Below are positions 20,819 to 31,089 of a stretch of 64,000 bases of DNA, piece after piece. Each line of letters starts with the position of its first letter. Position 1 is the stretch's first letter. This DNA comes from Bacillota bacterium (GTDB taxonomy: Bacteria > Bacillota > DSM-12270 > Thermacetogeniales > Thermacetogeniaceae): contig JARYLU010000002.1 of assembly GCA_029907475.1 (NCBI GenBank), positions 62,001-126,000 of the forward strand. Direction: 5' to 3'. The position numbers and the translations under genes are program-made. Under the pieces are notes generated by a model. It made no database searches, had not been told where the DNA came from, and saw only the letters and a list, made by a program, of their open reading frames with translations.

Positions 20819-22594
20819 TTAGACGGAGGAGGTGAATCTTTCGGGTTCTGTTGGAGCAACAAAGACGGTCTCGTAGTTTTCGTAAATTACGTAACCGGGG
20901 CGGGCCCTGGCCGGTTTTGAAACATTTTTACGTTTTGTGTAGTCAACGGGTACCTTCGAGGAGTGGCGGGCCTCACTGTAATAGGCGGCAAGCTGGGCCG
21001 CCCTTTCTAAGGTTGCCGGCGGAATTGACCGGCCCGGCTGGGCCTTAATGACTACATGAGACCCTGCAACATCTTTTGCGTGAAGCCAGAGGTCATCATT
21101 TTTTGCCAGGCGCATGGTGAGGTAATCATTTTGTTTGTTGTTTTTGCCAACCAGGATCTCGAATCCCTCGGGCGAGGTAAACCGTAAGATCTGGGGCTGC
21201 AAGTTCGAAGCTTCCCTTTTACCTTTTTTGTGTTTCCTGTTTTTAGCCTTAATGTAGCCCGCCTCTTCCAGTTCTGTTCTGATTTCTTCTAGTTCCTGCA
21301 GTGTTTCGGCCTGGTCCAGAGCGGTAAGCACACTGGCCAGGTATTTTTGTTCTCCCGCGGTTTGCATCATTTGTTCTCTTACAAAGTTGAGCGTATTTCG
21401 CGCTTTTGTATACTTGCGGAATAGTTGCTGGGCATTTTGACTCGGGGTCAAAGACGGGTTTAGTTCAATCTCAACCGGCGGCGCCTCAGGTTCGTAAAGA
21501 TTTGGAAGAACCACGTGTTTCTGGCCGCGGGGGATCTGGTGGAGGTGGGCAAGGAGCATTTCTCCCTGCAGGCGATACCCCAGGGCCTTTTCTGCCTCCG
21601 CCTGTACCTGTTGGGAGATGAGGATCTTTTTCAGGCAGCGCTCTTGTTCCCTTTTCACTGTATTTTTAAGTGTGTTCAGGAGTTGTTGGTACCGGTTAAT
21701 TTCCTGTCGCACCGTGTAATACTGGTCCAGGATCTGGTTCATTGATTTTTGGCTCACGGCGCGCAGGCCCTGATACTGGATTAAGGCGACAGGGGCGTAA
21801 CAGATCGGGCGCTTTCGCTCGAAAATCAGGGTAGGCTGGTAGTCTCCTTGCAGTAAAGGCGGGACCGCTTTTTGAAAAGCCGTCCAGAGTGTCCTGAGCT
21901 CGTGCTCCCCGCAGTACTCCAGGCGGAGATCGCAATCTAAACCGGCGCGTGCCGCAATTTCCCTTCCCAGGACGGGGCCGATACCCGCAATGTGGCAGGA
22001 AATTAGTTCACTGGTTGGTTTTTCCCAGGGACCTTTCAGTAAAGTTTCTCGAAACATTTCTTCAGTAAGGTCAAGGGGGTGGACCTTGTTTTGCGCTGGA
22101 GGCGGAAGGTAAGGACGGCCGGGTAAGACCTCTCGGTGGCGGCTCACCGCATGAGAATAACGTTTAATTCCGTCAATAATCAGCCCAGTTTTTGGCTCCA
22201 AAAGGATGATGTTGCTGTGTTTTCCCATAATTTCGACAATCAGAATTTTTTCTTGATAGAGACCGCTTTCTTCAAGCCGGGTAAAAGTCAACCGGAGGAC
22301 GCGGTCAAGATCAACCTGTTCAATGCGTATTAAACGGCTTCCCTCAAGGTATTTCCTGAGGACAAGACAAAAAAGAGGGGGTGACGGAGGATTTTTCTTT
22401 TCTTTTCCTGTCAGGTGTACCCGCGCGTTTTCTGCCTGGGCGGAAAGAAGGAGACGGAAACTCTGCCCCGGGCGGCGGATGTGCAGGATGATTTCGTGCT
22501 CCTCGGGCTGAAAGATTCTTTCAACTTTCCCCTGAATCAGGAGTTCTTGTAGTTCCCGTACGATTACGGAGAGCGTAATTCCATCCGGTGACAT
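20819..22594 (-). CDS. rqcH: NFACT family ribosome quality control protein RqcH
   Basis: 591 residues. The N-terminal NFACT-N domain begins MSPDGITLSVIVREL; the middle holds a long coiled-coil pair (about 270-440), and the C-terminal NFACT-R domain includes DLWLHAKDVAGSHVV near 510. Family members (also called fibronectin-binding FbpA) bind stalled 50S subunits and recruit tRNA-Ala to add alanine tails. I start at ATG 22594, behind a perfect GAGGAGG, rather than at upstream in-frame codons that would add 41 poorly conserved residues. It is transcribed against the pyr operon and away from the P-type ATPase. Confidence 0.92.
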   Translation of the reverse strand: MSPDGITLSVIVRELQELLIQGKVERIFQPEEHEIILHIRRPGQSFRLLLSAQAENARVHLTGKEKKNPPSPPLFCLVLRKYLEGSRLIRIEQVDLDRVLRLTFTRLEESGLYQEKILIVEIMGKHSNIILLEPKTGLIIDGIKRYSHAVSRHREVLPGRPYLPPPAQNKVHPLDLTEEMFRETLLKGPWEKPTSELISCHIAGIGPVLGREIAARAGLDCDLRLEYCGEHELRTLWTAFQKAVPPLLQGDYQPTLIFERKRPICYAPVALIQYQGLRAVSQKSMNQILDQYYTVRQEINRYQQLLNTLKNTVKREQERCLKKILISQQVQAEAEKALGYRLQGEMLLAHLHQIPRGQKHVVLPNLYEPEAPPVEIELNPSLTPSQNAQQLFRKYTKARNTLNFVREQMMQTAGEQKYLASVLTALDQAETLQELEEIRTELEEAGYIKAKNRKHKKGKREASNLQPQILRFTSPEGFEILVGKNNKQNDYLTMRLAKNDDLWLHAKDVAGSHVVIKAQPGRSIPPATLERAAQLAAYYSEARHSSKVPVDYTKRKNVSKPARARPGYVIYENYETVFVAPTEPERFTSSV

Positions 22595-22830
22595 TGAAAC
22601 CTCCTCAAAGTTGGTACGATTTTTTAAAGGCATTCTTTTTTTCAAGTATACTATAATTTCTGAGTTTAGTGCCAGGGACCAAGGAAAAACGGAAAAACGG
22701 ATCGCCGTCGGTGGCATTGGAGTGCCCTGCTCCCGGTAAAAGATCGAGGGTCGGCCTCCTCGACCTCCGGTATTTTCTATATTTCCTCTGAATATGAATT
22801 TGTAGAAAAAGATCCCGGAGGGAGTAATTG

Positions 22831-25650
22831 ATGGAAAAGAGTCCTGCGGAAAGGAATCCTGCCTGGCATTCTTTAGATGCGCGAACCGTTGCCGGCACCC
22901 TGGTTAGCGACCTGGATAAAGGACTTTCGCCCGAAGAGGCGCTTCGTCGTTCCAAGTTTTTTGGCCCCAATAAACTTGTTGAACAAAAGCCGGTTTCACC
23001 CTGGCTCATTTTTTGCGCCCAATTTAAAAATTTTATGGTCATGGTGCTGTTTGGAGCCACCATAATTTCAATAGCCTTGGGTGAGTATGCTGATGCCTTC
23101 ACGATTCTGGCGATTATTTTTCTTAACGCCTGCCTGGGCTTTGTTCAAGAGTACCGGGCAGAACGCGCCCTCGCGGCCCTCAAGCAGCTTTCTTCTCCCG
23201 AAGCAACAGTAGTTAGAAACGGTTTAGAGGCGCGTCTTCCCGCGGGGGAATTGGTGCCTGGAGATTTAGTGAAACTGGAAGCGGGAGACCGTGTGCCCGC
23301 CGATCTCCGTCTGACCCAGGCAATCAGCATGGAGGTTGAGGAGTCAATTCTCACCGGTGAATCCCAACCGGTTTCCAAGGATGCCACGGGAGTCCTGCCG
23401 CCTCAAGCAAGTTTAGGTGACCGGCGAAACATGGTCTTTCAAGGGTGTTTAATTACCAAAGGGCGCGGTCAGGGTTTGGTTGTAAGTACCGGGATGGATA
23501 CCGAAATGGGAAAGATCTGCGGGATGCTCAGGGAAGTCGAAGAGGGTCCCACTCCGCTTCAGCGCCGCCTGGAAAGGCTCGGCAAGTTCCTGGTCGTAAT
23601 CTGTCTCGCTCTTTGTGCGTTGATTACCGGTACCGGTATCTTGCGGGGAGAACCGGTTTACCAGATGTTTTTAGCCGGGGTAAGTCTTGCTGTTGCAGCA
23701 ATCCCCGAGGGATTGCCGGCGATTGTCACAATTTCCCTTGCAACCGGTGTTCAAAGGCTAAGCAAGCGATCCGCAATTATGCGCCAGCTGCACGCCGTTG
23801 AGACACTTGGGTGCACAACGGTAATTTGTTCTGATAAAACAGGTACCCTGACACAAAATGAAATGACCTTGCAGGAAATCGTTTTTCCTGATCAAAAATT
23901 CTTTCTTTCCGGAACCGGTTACCGGCCGGTGGGCGATTTTTACGATCATCGCATGCAAAAGATCGAGGTCCAGGATTATTCAGGCCTCCCCCTTTTTTTG
24001 GAGGTTGCCGCCCTTTGCAATAATGCTCAACTGCACCGGGGCGAGATTCCACTGCCAGGTTTTTTGCGGTGGGGGCGCAAGAAAACGGAACAGAGTTGGG
24101 AAATAAAGGGGGATCCCACCGAGGGTGCCTTACTTGTCGCTGCGGCAAAAGGAGGGTTTTGGAGAGAGGCGTTAGAAAGAAAGTATGGGGCGCGGTTGGA
24201 CGAAATTCCTTTTACTTCAGAGCGGAAAATGATGAGCGTCATTCATCGCACCCGGAAAGGGAAACTGCACATCTTCGTTAAAGGTGCGCCTGAGGTAATT
24301 TTGGCCCGGTGCCGGCGCGCCCTGGGAAAGGATCGGGAAATCCTTGTCACTTCTTCCTTAAGGGAGAAGATTTTGCAGCAAGGACAGGAAATGGCCGGCC
24401 GGGCGCTCCGGGTTCTGGCCCTCGCTTACCGGGAAATCCCTTCTGAGAATTATGATCCTGTAGGAGTACGGGCCGGGGAGAAGGAAGAGGTGGAAGAGAA
24501 CCTGGTTTTCATAGGTTTAGCCGGGATTAAGGACCCCCACCGCCCCGCCGCCCGGCGCGCGGTAGAGGTCTGCAGAAAAGCAGGAATTAAGGTTGTGATG
24601 GTTACCGGCGATCACCCGCTAACAGCCTGTGCCATTGGAAAGGAGTTGGGGCTGGTTAAGGATGAGCGGGGAATTGTTCTTACAGGTCAAGAATTGGAAG
24701 AGATGAATGAAGATGAATTAATGAAAAACCTGGACCGAATTCGGATCTTTGCCAGGGTTTCCCCTGTTCACAAACTTCGCATTGTCCGGGCATATAAAAA
24801 GGCAGGCGAGATTGTCGCCATGACCGGAGATGGGGTTAATGATGCCCCTGCTTTAAAGGAGGCTGATGTTGGAATTGCCATGGGGCGGAGTGGAACTGAC
24901 GTGACCAGGGAAGCCGCGGCGATGATTCTTGCAAATGACGAATTGAATACGATTGTCGGGGCAATCGAAGAGGGAAGGGGGATCTACGAGAGCATCAGAA
25001 AATTTATCCGTTATCTCCTCGCCTGCAATATTGGGGAGGTTTTGACAATGTTTTTTGCAACCTTAACCGGATTGCCTCTTCCCCTCTTGCCGATTCAGAT
25101 TTTATGGGTTAATCTAGTAACAGATGGCCTTCCGGCAATCGCGCTGGGATTGGATACCCCTGACACCGATCTCATGAAAAGGCCCCCCCGCCCACCGGGC
25201 GAAGATATTTTTGCCCGGGGCCTGGCCAAGAAAATACTCACCTGGGGGTTTTTCATCGGTTTAAGTTCAATTTTTATCTTTACGTACGTGCTTTATGACA
25301 GCGGTGACCTGGCGCGGGCACGAACGGCTGCCTTTTGTTGCCTTGTTTTGGCTCAATTGTTCCATGTCTTTGATTGTCGTTCTGAGCAGCGGTCTCTTTT
25401 TGAAATAGGGATACTTAACCTTTATATCCTGGGGGCAGTTGGCTGTTCCCTGCTGATGCAGTTGGCCGTAATTTATTTTCCTGTTCTTCAGAGGGTTTTT
25501 CATACTGTTCCCCTCACCGGCGGTGAGTGGCTGTTAATTCTGCTGGCTGCCGGAGGGGCGACCCTTGGCAACGGGATCATACGCTGGCTTTACGGTATCT
25601 TCAGATGCCGTTTGGTCTCATTCAATCTAGGCCTTTCGAGGGGGAAATAA
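22831..25650 (+). CDS. P-type cation ATPase, calcium-pump type (PMCA/SERCA-like)
   Basis: 939 residues. The phosphorylation motif DKTGTLT has its Asp near residue 335, the actuator loop is TGES near 172, and the hinge is MTGDGVNDAP near 667. PEGLP in M4 and the NIGE segment in M5 match the Ca2+-coordinating positions of YloB/PacL-type pumps. About ten membrane helices are expected. It most likely exports Ca2+ (perhaps Mn2+). ATG 22831 follows GGAGGGAG; the TTG one codon earlier is less likely. dapF follows with one base between. Confidence 0.9.
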   Translation: MEKSPAERNPAWHSLDARTVAGTLVSDLDKGLSPEEALRRSKFFGPNKLVEQKPVSPWLIFCAQFKNFMVMVLFGATIISIALGEYADAFTILAIIFLNACLGFVQEYRAERALAALKQLSSPEATVVRNGLEARLPAGELVPGDLVKLEAGDRVPADLRLTQAISMEVEESILTGESQPVSKDATGVLPPQASLGDRRNMVFQGCLITKGRGQGLVVSTGMDTEMGKICGMLREVEEGPTPLQRRLERLGKFLVVICLALCALITGTGILRGEPVYQMFLAGVSLAVAAIPEGLPAIVTISLATGVQRLSKRSAIMRQLHAVETLGCTTVICSDKTGTLTQNEMTLQEIVFPDQKFFLSGTGYRPVGDFYDHRMQKIEVQDYSGLPLFLEVAALCNNAQLHRGEIPLPGFLRWGRKKTEQSWEIKGDPTEGALLVAAAKGGFWREALERKYGARLDEIPFTSERKMMSVIHRTRKGKLHIFVKGAPEVILARCRRALGKDREILVTSSLREKILQQGQEMAGRALRVLALAYREIPSENYDPVGVRAGEKEEVEENLVFIGLAGIKDPHRPAARRAVEVCRKAGIKVVMVTGDHPLTACAIGKELGLVKDERGIVLTGQELEEMNEDELMKNLDRIRIFARVSPVHKLRIVRAYKKAGEIVAMTGDGVNDAPALKEADVGIAMGRSGTDVTREAAAMILANDELNTIVGAIEEGRGIYESIRKFIRYLLACNIGEVLTMFFATLTGLPLPLLPIQILWVNLVTDGLPAIALGLDTPDTDLMKRPPRPPGEDIFARGLAKKILTWGFFIGLSSIFIFTYVLYDSGDLARARTAAFCCLVLAQLFHVFDCRSEQRSLFEIGILNLYILGAVGCSLLMQLAVIYFPVLQRVFHTVPLTGGEWLLILLAAGGATLGNGIIRWLYGIFRCRLVSFNLGLSRGK

Positions 25651-25651
25651 A

Positions 25652-26530
25652 ATGAACTTTACAAAGTGGCAGGGTCTGGGAAACGATTTTATCCTTGTAG
25701 AAACAGGGAATAAGGGAGATAGCCTTCCCGAAGATGCGCTGCCGGTTTTCTCCCGCCGGATTTGCGACCGGAAGTTCGGGGTTGGCGGAGATGGTCTCGT
25801 CCTCTTAGCGCCGGGGAGCCGGGAGGTCTTGAGTATGCGGATTTTTAATTCCGATGGTTCCGAGGCTGAAATGTGCGGCAATGCACTGCGTTGTGTAGCA
25901 AAGTACGCTTACGAGCGGGGCCTTGTTGAGAAACGGGTCTTTAAAGTTGAAACGAAGGCGGGAGTAAAGGTTTCTGAAGTGATTCTTGAGGGCCAAAAGG
26001 TTAGCGCAGTTCGCTTAGACATGGGTGAACCTGTTTTAGAGCGGGAATTAATCCCGGTTTTAGGAACCGCGGGAACTAAGGTAATTCAAGAAGACCTTGA
26101 AGTGAACGGTGATTCTTTAAAGTTTACCGCGGTTTCCATGGGAAACCCCCACTGTTTAATTTTTGTCTCCGATGTTTCGTCAGTGGATGTTCAATGTTTG
26201 GGTCCTCTTCTCGAAAACCATTACCTTTTTCCCAAAAGGATAAATGTAGAATTTATCGAAATTAAAAACCAGGAGGAGATTGTTGTACGCGTATGGGAGC
26301 GGGGAGCAGGAGAAACCCTGGCTTGCGGAACAGGGGCCTGTGCTTCTGTTGTGGGGGGGGCTCTCACCGGAAGGACGGGAAGGCGCGTCCGGGTAAATTT
26401 ACCGGGAGGACAGCTTTCCGTAGAGTGGGCCGAAAATAATCATGTTTACCTGACAGGTCCTGCCGAAGAGGTTTTTCAAGGCAGCTTAAAGAGGGATTTT
26501 TTAGATTGCTCTGAGGGAAGGGGACTTTAA
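25652..26530 (+). CDS. dapF: Diaminopimelate epimerase
   Basis: 292 residues. The two catalytic cysteines lie in EMCGNALRC (near residue 75) and LACGTGAC (near 225), in the two mirrored halves of the fold. It interconverts LL- and meso-diaminopimelate for lysine and peptidoglycan. ATG 25652 follows GAGGGGGAA inside the end of the ATPase gene. Its partner dapL starts two bases after its stop, so product and substrate enzymes are made together. Confidence 0.96.
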   Translation: MNFTKWQGLGNDFILVETGNKGDSLPEDALPVFSRRICDRKFGVGGDGLVLLAPGSREVLSMRIFNSDGSEAEMCGNALRCVAKYAYERGLVEKRVFKVETKAGVKVSEVILEGQKVSAVRLDMGEPVLERELIPVLGTAGTKVIQEDLEVNGDSLKFTAVSMGNPHCLIFVSDVSSVDVQCLGPLLENHYLFPKRINVEFIEIKNQEEIVVRVWERGAGETLACGTGACASVVGGALTGRTGRRVRVNLPGGQLSVEWAENNHVYLTGPAEEVFQGSLKRDFLDCSEGRGL

Positions 26531-26532
26531 GC

Positions 26533-27702
26533 ATGAAAGAAGCTGACCGCCTGGCTTCTTTGCCGCCTTATCTGTTTGCGCGCATTGAACAAAAAGTTGA
26601 GAATGCCAAAAAACAGGGTGTTGACGTGATCGATCTCGGGATCGGGGATCCAGATCGACCTACGCCTCCGCATATTGTTCAAGCTTTAATCGGACAGGCC
26701 CGGATTAAGGAGAACCACCGCTACCCGACCTCGTCCGGGTTGCTGGCCTTTCGGACTGCTGTAGCGAACTGGTACCAGAAAAGATTCGGGGTTGACCTCG
26801 ACCCGCACAGTGAAGTCGTCACTTTGATTGGTTCGAAAGAGGGGATTGCCCATATTTCGTTCTGTTATTTGGAAGCCGGTACGCTTGCTTTAATTCCCGA
26901 CCCCGGGTATCCCGTCTACGGAATAGGCGCCTCTTTAGCGGGTGCGCAGAATTACGTAATACCTCTCTGCCCGGAGCGCGGTTTCCTCCCTGATTTCAGA
27001 AGCATTCCCTCTGATGTGGCACGCAAGGCGAAGCTGATGTTTCTGAATTATCCCAACAACCCCACAGGCGCGACTGCAGAAAAGGAATTTTTTGAAGAGG
27101 TGGTCAGTTTCGCGCGCGACTATGAGCTCCTTGTCTGCCACGATGCGGCTTATTCTGAGATTACTTTTGATGGTTATACAGCACCCAGTTTTCTTGAAGT
27201 ACCCGGAGCAAAAGATGTAGGCATTGAATTCCATTCCCTTTCTAAAACCTACAATATGACGGGATGGCGGATCGGCTGGGCGGCCGGTAACTCTAATGCA
27301 ATTAAAGCTCTCGGAAAACTGAAGTCCAATCTTGACTCTGGCGTCTTCCAGGCGATTCAATATGCAGGAATTGCCGCCCTCGAGGGACCCCAGGAATGTG
27401 TTCAGGAGATGCGAAGTGTTTACGAAGATAGAAGGAACGCCGCGGTTGCAGGTCTTCGCAGTTTAGGCTGGCAAGTTCCCTTACCCCGGGCGACGATTTA
27501 CATCTGGGTGCCGGTTCCACCCGGTTACAATTCCACTGATTTTGCAGAACTTGTTTTAGAAAAGACGGGTGTTGTAATCACGCCGGGAATTGGTTATGGT
27601 AAATACGGCGAAGGTTATTTCCGGATTGCTTTAACCACAGAAAAAGACCGGATTGAAGAGGCCTTCAGTCGCATGCGGCATGCTTTTAGAAGCTTTTTTT
27701 AA
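26533..27702 (+). CDS. dapL: LL-diaminopimelate aminotransferase
   Basis: 389 residues, a class I/II PLP aminotransferase. The Schiff-base lysine is in [12 protein letters not shown] near residue 237 and the phosphate-binding Arg in the same block. Length, start [16 protein letters not shown] and adjacency to dapF fit DapL, which makes LL-diaminopimelate directly from tetrahydrodipicolinate and bypasses the succinylase or acetylase steps. A generic aspartate/alanine aminotransferase is the main alternative; the dapF context argues against it. Confidence 0.9.
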   Translation: MKEADRLASLPPYLFARIEQKVENAKKQGVDVIDLGIGDPDRPTPPHIVQALIGQARIKENHRYPTSSGLLAFRTAVANWYQKRFGVDLDPHSEVVTLIGSKEGIAHISFCYLEAGTLALIPDPGYPVYGIGASLAGAQNYVIPLCPERGFLPDFRSIPSDVARKAKLMFLNYPNNPTGATAEKEFFEEVVSFARDYELLVCHDAAYSEITFDGYTAPSFLEVPGAKDVGIEFHSLSKTYNMTGWRIGWAAGNSNAIKALGKLKSNLDSGVFQAIQYAGIAALEGPQECVQEMRSVYEDRRNAAVAGLRSLGWQVPLPRATIYIWVPVPPGYNSTDFAELVLEKTGVVITPGIGYGKYGEGYFRIALTTEKDRIEEAFSRMRHAFRSFF

Positions 27703-27783
27703 TAAAACAATAGCGCGAAAGGAGTGAAAAGCCTGGTTTAAGCGGAAGGGTGCACCAGGCACGAAGCGCAACCAGGTATCTTT

Positions 27784-28662
27784 GTGTTGAAAAGTATGAC
27801 AGGTTTTGGCCGGGGCGAATGGAAAGAGGAGGGGCTTCGGGCAACTGTAGAAATTCGGAGTGTAAACCACCGGTTTTGCGAAATCGTGATTCGGATCGCC
27901 CGGCCTTATCTTTTCCTGGAGGAACGGATTAAGGAAGAGGTTCAGAAAAGGGTAGCCCGGGGGCACCTGGATATTTATGTCAACATCGAGGATCGCCGCG
28001 AAAAAAAGCGTAAAGTCAAGCTTGACAAAGAATTAGTTCTTGCATATTATAATTGTCTAAGGGAATTAGCAGAAATGCTCCAAATTGATTTTCAGTTAAA
28101 TCCCTACCAGCTTGCCCAGTATCCTGACGTAATTATCGTCGAGGATCAAGAGGGAGATCTTGAAACCTTCTGGCCGGTTGTCCAAAAGGCTCTAGAGGAT
28201 GCCCTTGACCAGTTGATTTTAATGCGGGAGCGAGAAGGGTCGAGGCTCTACGAAGATTTTATCCAGCGCAGGACGCAAATTGCGAAAACCCTTGAATTGA
28301 TCAAGGAACGTGGACCATTGTTGAGTGAAGAGATAAGGTCTCGCCTGAAGAACCGCTTACACGCTTTATTGGGTGATTTTGAAGTTGATGAGGCCCGACT
28401 TTTAAGTGAAGTAGTGTTATATGCAGAAAGAAGCAGTATTGCTGAGGAAGTAGTACGGTTATCCTGTCACCTTGAGCAATTAGCGGAGATGCTGGACTCC
28501 TTGGGACCCGTGGGAAGGAAACTCGACTTTTTGCTGCAGGAGATGAATCGCGAGATTAACACCATAGGGGCCAAGGCAGGAGATCATTATATTTCACCCT
28601 TGGTGATCGAGGTTAAAAGTGAATTGGAAAAGATGCGTGAACAGGCCCAAAACGTCGAGTAA
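27784..28662 (+). CDS. YicC family endoribonuclease-like protein
   Basis: 292 residues, full length. The N-terminal SMTGFGRGEW and the C-terminal DUF1732 block, with GRKLDFLLQEMNREINTIG near residue 240-258, define the YicC/YloC family, which includes nucleases acting on structured RNA. The start is GTG 27784; the family pattern M-x-K-S-M-T-G supports it over the TTG one codon later. The usual neighbours remA, gmk and rpoZ follow in order. Confidence 0.88.
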   Translation: MLKSMTGFGRGEWKEEGLRATVEIRSVNHRFCEIVIRIARPYLFLEERIKEEVQKRVARGHLDIYVNIEDRREKKRKVKLDKELVLAYYNCLRELAEMLQIDFQLNPYQLAQYPDVIIVEDQEGDLETFWPVVQKALEDALDQLILMREREGSRLYEDFIQRRTQIAKTLELIKERGPLLSEEIRSRLKNRLHALLGDFEVDEARLLSEVVLYAERSSIAEEVVRLSCHLEQLAEMLDSLGPVGRKLDFLLQEMNREINTIGAKAGDHYISPLVIEVKSELEKMREQAQNVE

Positions 28663-28695
28663 GTGGGTTAGGGAGTGACTTGAGGGAGGTAAATC

Positions 28696-28962
28696 ATGGA
28701 AATTAAATTGATTAACATTGGTTTTGGGAACATCGTGTCCGCGAACCGGATAATCGCAATTGTAAGTCCAGAGTCGGCACCGATTAAGCGAATCATCCAA
28801 GAGGCACGGGACCGGGGGATGCTGATTGATGCGACATACGGCAGGAGAACCAGAGCTGTCATTATTACCGATAGTGATCATGTCATTCTTTCCGCGGTCC
28901 AGCCCGAAACGGTCGCCCATCGACTCTCTGTTAAGGAAACGCCTGCCCAGCAAGAGGAATAG
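28696..28962 (+). CDS. remA: RemA family DNA-binding regulator (DUF370)
   Basis: 88 residues, all of it the DUF370/RemA fold, beginning [12 protein letters not shown] and including the basic GRRTRAV segment near residue 49. In Bacillus RemA forms oligomers that bind repeated DNA sites and activates matrix operons and osmoprotection genes. Position between yicC and gmk is the conserved one. ATG 28696 follows GGGAGG. Targets in this organism are unknown. Confidence 0.9.
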   Translation: MEIKLINIGFGNIVSANRIIAIVSPESAPIKRIIQEARDRGMLIDATYGRRTRAVIITDSDHVILSAVQPETVAHRLSVKETPAQQEE

Positions 28963-28988
28963 ATTCAGCACAGGGGGCCAGGGAGAAA

Positions 28989-29624
28989 TTGAATAGTAAG
29001 CCACTCCTCATTATCATCTCTGGACCCTCAGGTTCAGGGAAGGGTACGTTATGCAACAAACTGCGGCAAACGCTTCCTAATTTAATGTACTCGATTTCAG
29101 CGACAACACGCCCCTCCCGTCCAGGTGAAATTAACGGGGTGGATTATTTTTTTGTTTCAGAAGCCGATTTCCGGAATCAGCTGCGTGCCGGGGAGTTTCT
29201 CGAGTGGGCAGAAGTCTACGGAAACTACTACGGTACCCCCCGGCGGCCGGTTAAGGCCTGGCTTCAAGAGGGAAAAGATGTTTTGCTGGAACTGGATATT
29301 CAAGGAGCACAACAGGTAAAAAAATTTTTTCCCCAAGCATTGCTCATTTTTGTAAAACCCCCCTCTTTAGAAGAACTGGGGGCCCGTATCGTAAAAAGGG
29401 GAACAGATTCTGCGGAGACGATCCGGAAACGATTAGAATATGTCCCCGAAGAACTCCAGGCCGCAAAAAATTATGATTACGTTGTTATAAACGATCAAGA
29501 AGAACGGGCTTTAGCCGAATTACTGGACATCATTAAGAAAGAAAAGGAACGCCTGAACTCTACAAGGGGTGATTCTTGTGCAACAGCCCAGCCTGGATAC
29601 TTTAATGAAAGAAATGAACAGTAA
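28989..29624 (+). CDS. gmk: Guanylate kinase
   Basis: 211 residues. The P-loop GPSGSGKGT lies near residues 10-18, and the GMP-binding TRPSRPGE and DYFFV segments follow near 40-55. It phosphorylates GMP to GDP. TTG start 28989 has AGGGAGA upstream. The last 47 bases overlap the proposed rpoZ start in another frame; the C-terminal 15 residues of gmk lie beyond the conserved fold. Confidence 0.95.
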   Translation: MNSKPLLIIISGPSGSGKGTLCNKLRQTLPNLMYSISATTRPSRPGEINGVDYFFVSEADFRNQLRAGEFLEWAEVYGNYYGTPRRPVKAWLQEGKDVLLELDIQGAQQVKKFFPQALLIFVKPPSLEELGARIVKRGTDSAETIRKRLEYVPEELQAAKNYDYVVINDQEERALAELLDIIKKEKERLNSTRGDSCATAQPGYFNERNEQ

Positions 29625-29784
29625 ATATGAACTGGTAGTAGCTGCCGCAAAAAGAGCGCGCATTCTTAACGAGGTTAACCGTCCCTCAGGAGAACGTGCT
29701 CTGAAACCGGTTACCGTTGCCCTTGAGGAAATTGCCGCTGGAAAGTTAATCGTGGAGCGCCCCAAGGGGAAAGCAACTAAATAG
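29578..29784 (+). CDS. rpoZ: RNA polymerase omega subunit
   Basis: About 68 residues with the omega core SKYELVVAAAKRAR followed by KPVTVALEEIAAGKL. Omega binds the beta-prime subunit and helps polymerase assembly. I choose GTG 29578, which has AAGGGG at 29564-29569 correctly spaced, over the in-frame GTG 29569 that is part of that site. It overlaps the end of gmk by 47 bases, so translation is likely coupled. Confidence 0.9.
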   Translation: MQQPSLDTLMKEMNSKYELVVAAAKRARILNEVNRPSGERALKPVTVALEEIAAGKLIVERPKGKATK

Positions 29785-29824
29785 CCACAAAAAGTAAGGA
29801 TTGGGAAACAGGGAGGGTCGGTAC

Positions 29825-31027
29825 TTGACGCCGAAGACCATCGTATTAGGTGTAACTGGTAGCATCGCAGCGTATAAAGCGGCAGAACTGGCAAGTAACC
29901 TGGTAAAAAGGGGTTATTCAGTTCATGTCATCATGACTCGTGCCGCGACGGAATTTATTACCCCTCTCACGCTGCAGGCTGTTTCGCAAAACCCTGTTCA
30001 CCTTGATATGTTTGATCCTCCTAGAGATTGGGAAATTACCCACATTAGTCTTGCCCAGCGCGCGCATCTAGTGCTGGTAGCTCCGGCTACCGCCAATTTT
30101 ATTTGTAAACTCGCGGCGGGTCTGGCTGACGATCTTCTATCCGCCACCATTCTTGCCACAAAGGCGCCGGTCCTAATTGCTCCGGCCATGAACACGGGAA
30201 TGTACGAGAACCCTATTTTCCAGCGTCAAATGAGGTTTTTAAAAGGTTTTGGTTATTTTTTTGTCGAACCGGATACAGGCAGGCTAGCCTGTGGAGGCAG
30301 TGGAAAGGGGAGGCTTGCGGATGTTCAAAGGATTATCGAAGCTCTAGAACAGATTCTTAATTCCAAAAAAGACTTTATCGGGAGACGCCTGCTGATCACC
30401 GCGGGTCCCACACGTGAACCCCTTGATCCGGTACGTTTTTTGTCTAACTACAGTTCGGGCAAGATGGGTTTTGCGCTGGCCCAGGTGGCGCGGGAAAGGG
30501 GTGCCGAAGTAATTCTTGTAAGCGGCCCCACACATTTAGAGCCCCCCGGGGGTGTTGAATATGTTGCCGTAGAAACCGCCCAGGAAATGTTTGATGCTGT
30601 TGTTGAGCGTTTTCCCGGGGTAGATGTCGTCATCAAAGCCGCGGCGGTCGCCGACTTCCGGCCCCGGGTGAAGGCTCAGGCTAAAATTAAAAAACAAGAA
30701 AGCTTAGTCCTTGAACTGGAGAAGACCCCTGATATCCTCGCCTATTTAGGAAAACATAAAAAAGATCAAGTTCTAGTTGGTTTTGCTGCAGAGACCGAGA
30801 GGATTTTACTAAATGCTGGAGAAAAATTAACTAAGAAAAATCTTGATCTCCTGGTAGCCAATGACCTTACCAAAGAGGGGGCGGGCTTTGGAGAGGATAC
30901 AAATATTGTTACTTTCTTGTACCCCGGTGGAGCAGCAGTGAGCCTGCCGAAGCTGACAAAAAGGGAATTGGCAGGACTGATCCTTGACGAAGTTGCCAAA
31001 CTGCTCAAATCTCCTGAAGATTCGTAA
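29825..31027 (+). CDS. coaBC: Bifunctional phosphopantothenoylcysteine decarboxylase / phosphopantothenate-cysteine ligase
   Basis: 400 residues. The N-terminal flavin-dependent decarboxylase (CoaC) has GVTGSIAAYKAAEL and PAMNTGMYENP; the C-terminal ligase (CoaB) has ITAGPTREPLDPVRF near residue 190 and a NYSSGKMG loop. Together they convert phosphopantothenate and cysteine to phosphopantetheine for coenzyme A. TTG 29825 with GGGAGGG at 29811-29817 is the better start; the in-frame TTG 29801 would add eight residues outside the fold. Confidence 0.95.
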   Translation: MTPKTIVLGVTGSIAAYKAAELASNLVKRGYSVHVIMTRAATEFITPLTLQAVSQNPVHLDMFDPPRDWEITHISLAQRAHLVLVAPATANFICKLAAGLADDLLSATILATKAPVLIAPAMNTGMYENPIFQRQMRFLKGFGYFFVEPDTGRLACGGSGKGRLADVQRIIEALEQILNSKKDFIGRRLLITAGPTREPLDPVRFLSNYSSGKMGFALAQVARERGAEVILVSGPTHLEPPGGVEYVAVETAQEMFDAVVERFPGVDVVIKAAAVADFRPRVKAQAKIKKQESLVLELEKTPDILAYLGKHKKDQVLVGFAAETERILLNAGEKLTKKNLDLLVANDLTKEGAGFGEDTNIVTFLYPGGAAVSLPKLTKRELAGLILDEVAKLLKSPEDS

Positions 31028-31089
31028 CTTCAGGTTCTTACCGGCTTCAACCTTAAATTTTTTCAGCTGAAAGAGGGTGAAATCGAAGG

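Noticed and set aside
31028-31089. SAM riboswitch before metK
   Set aside because: The gap is only 62 bases and contains none of the conserved SAM aptamer blocks.
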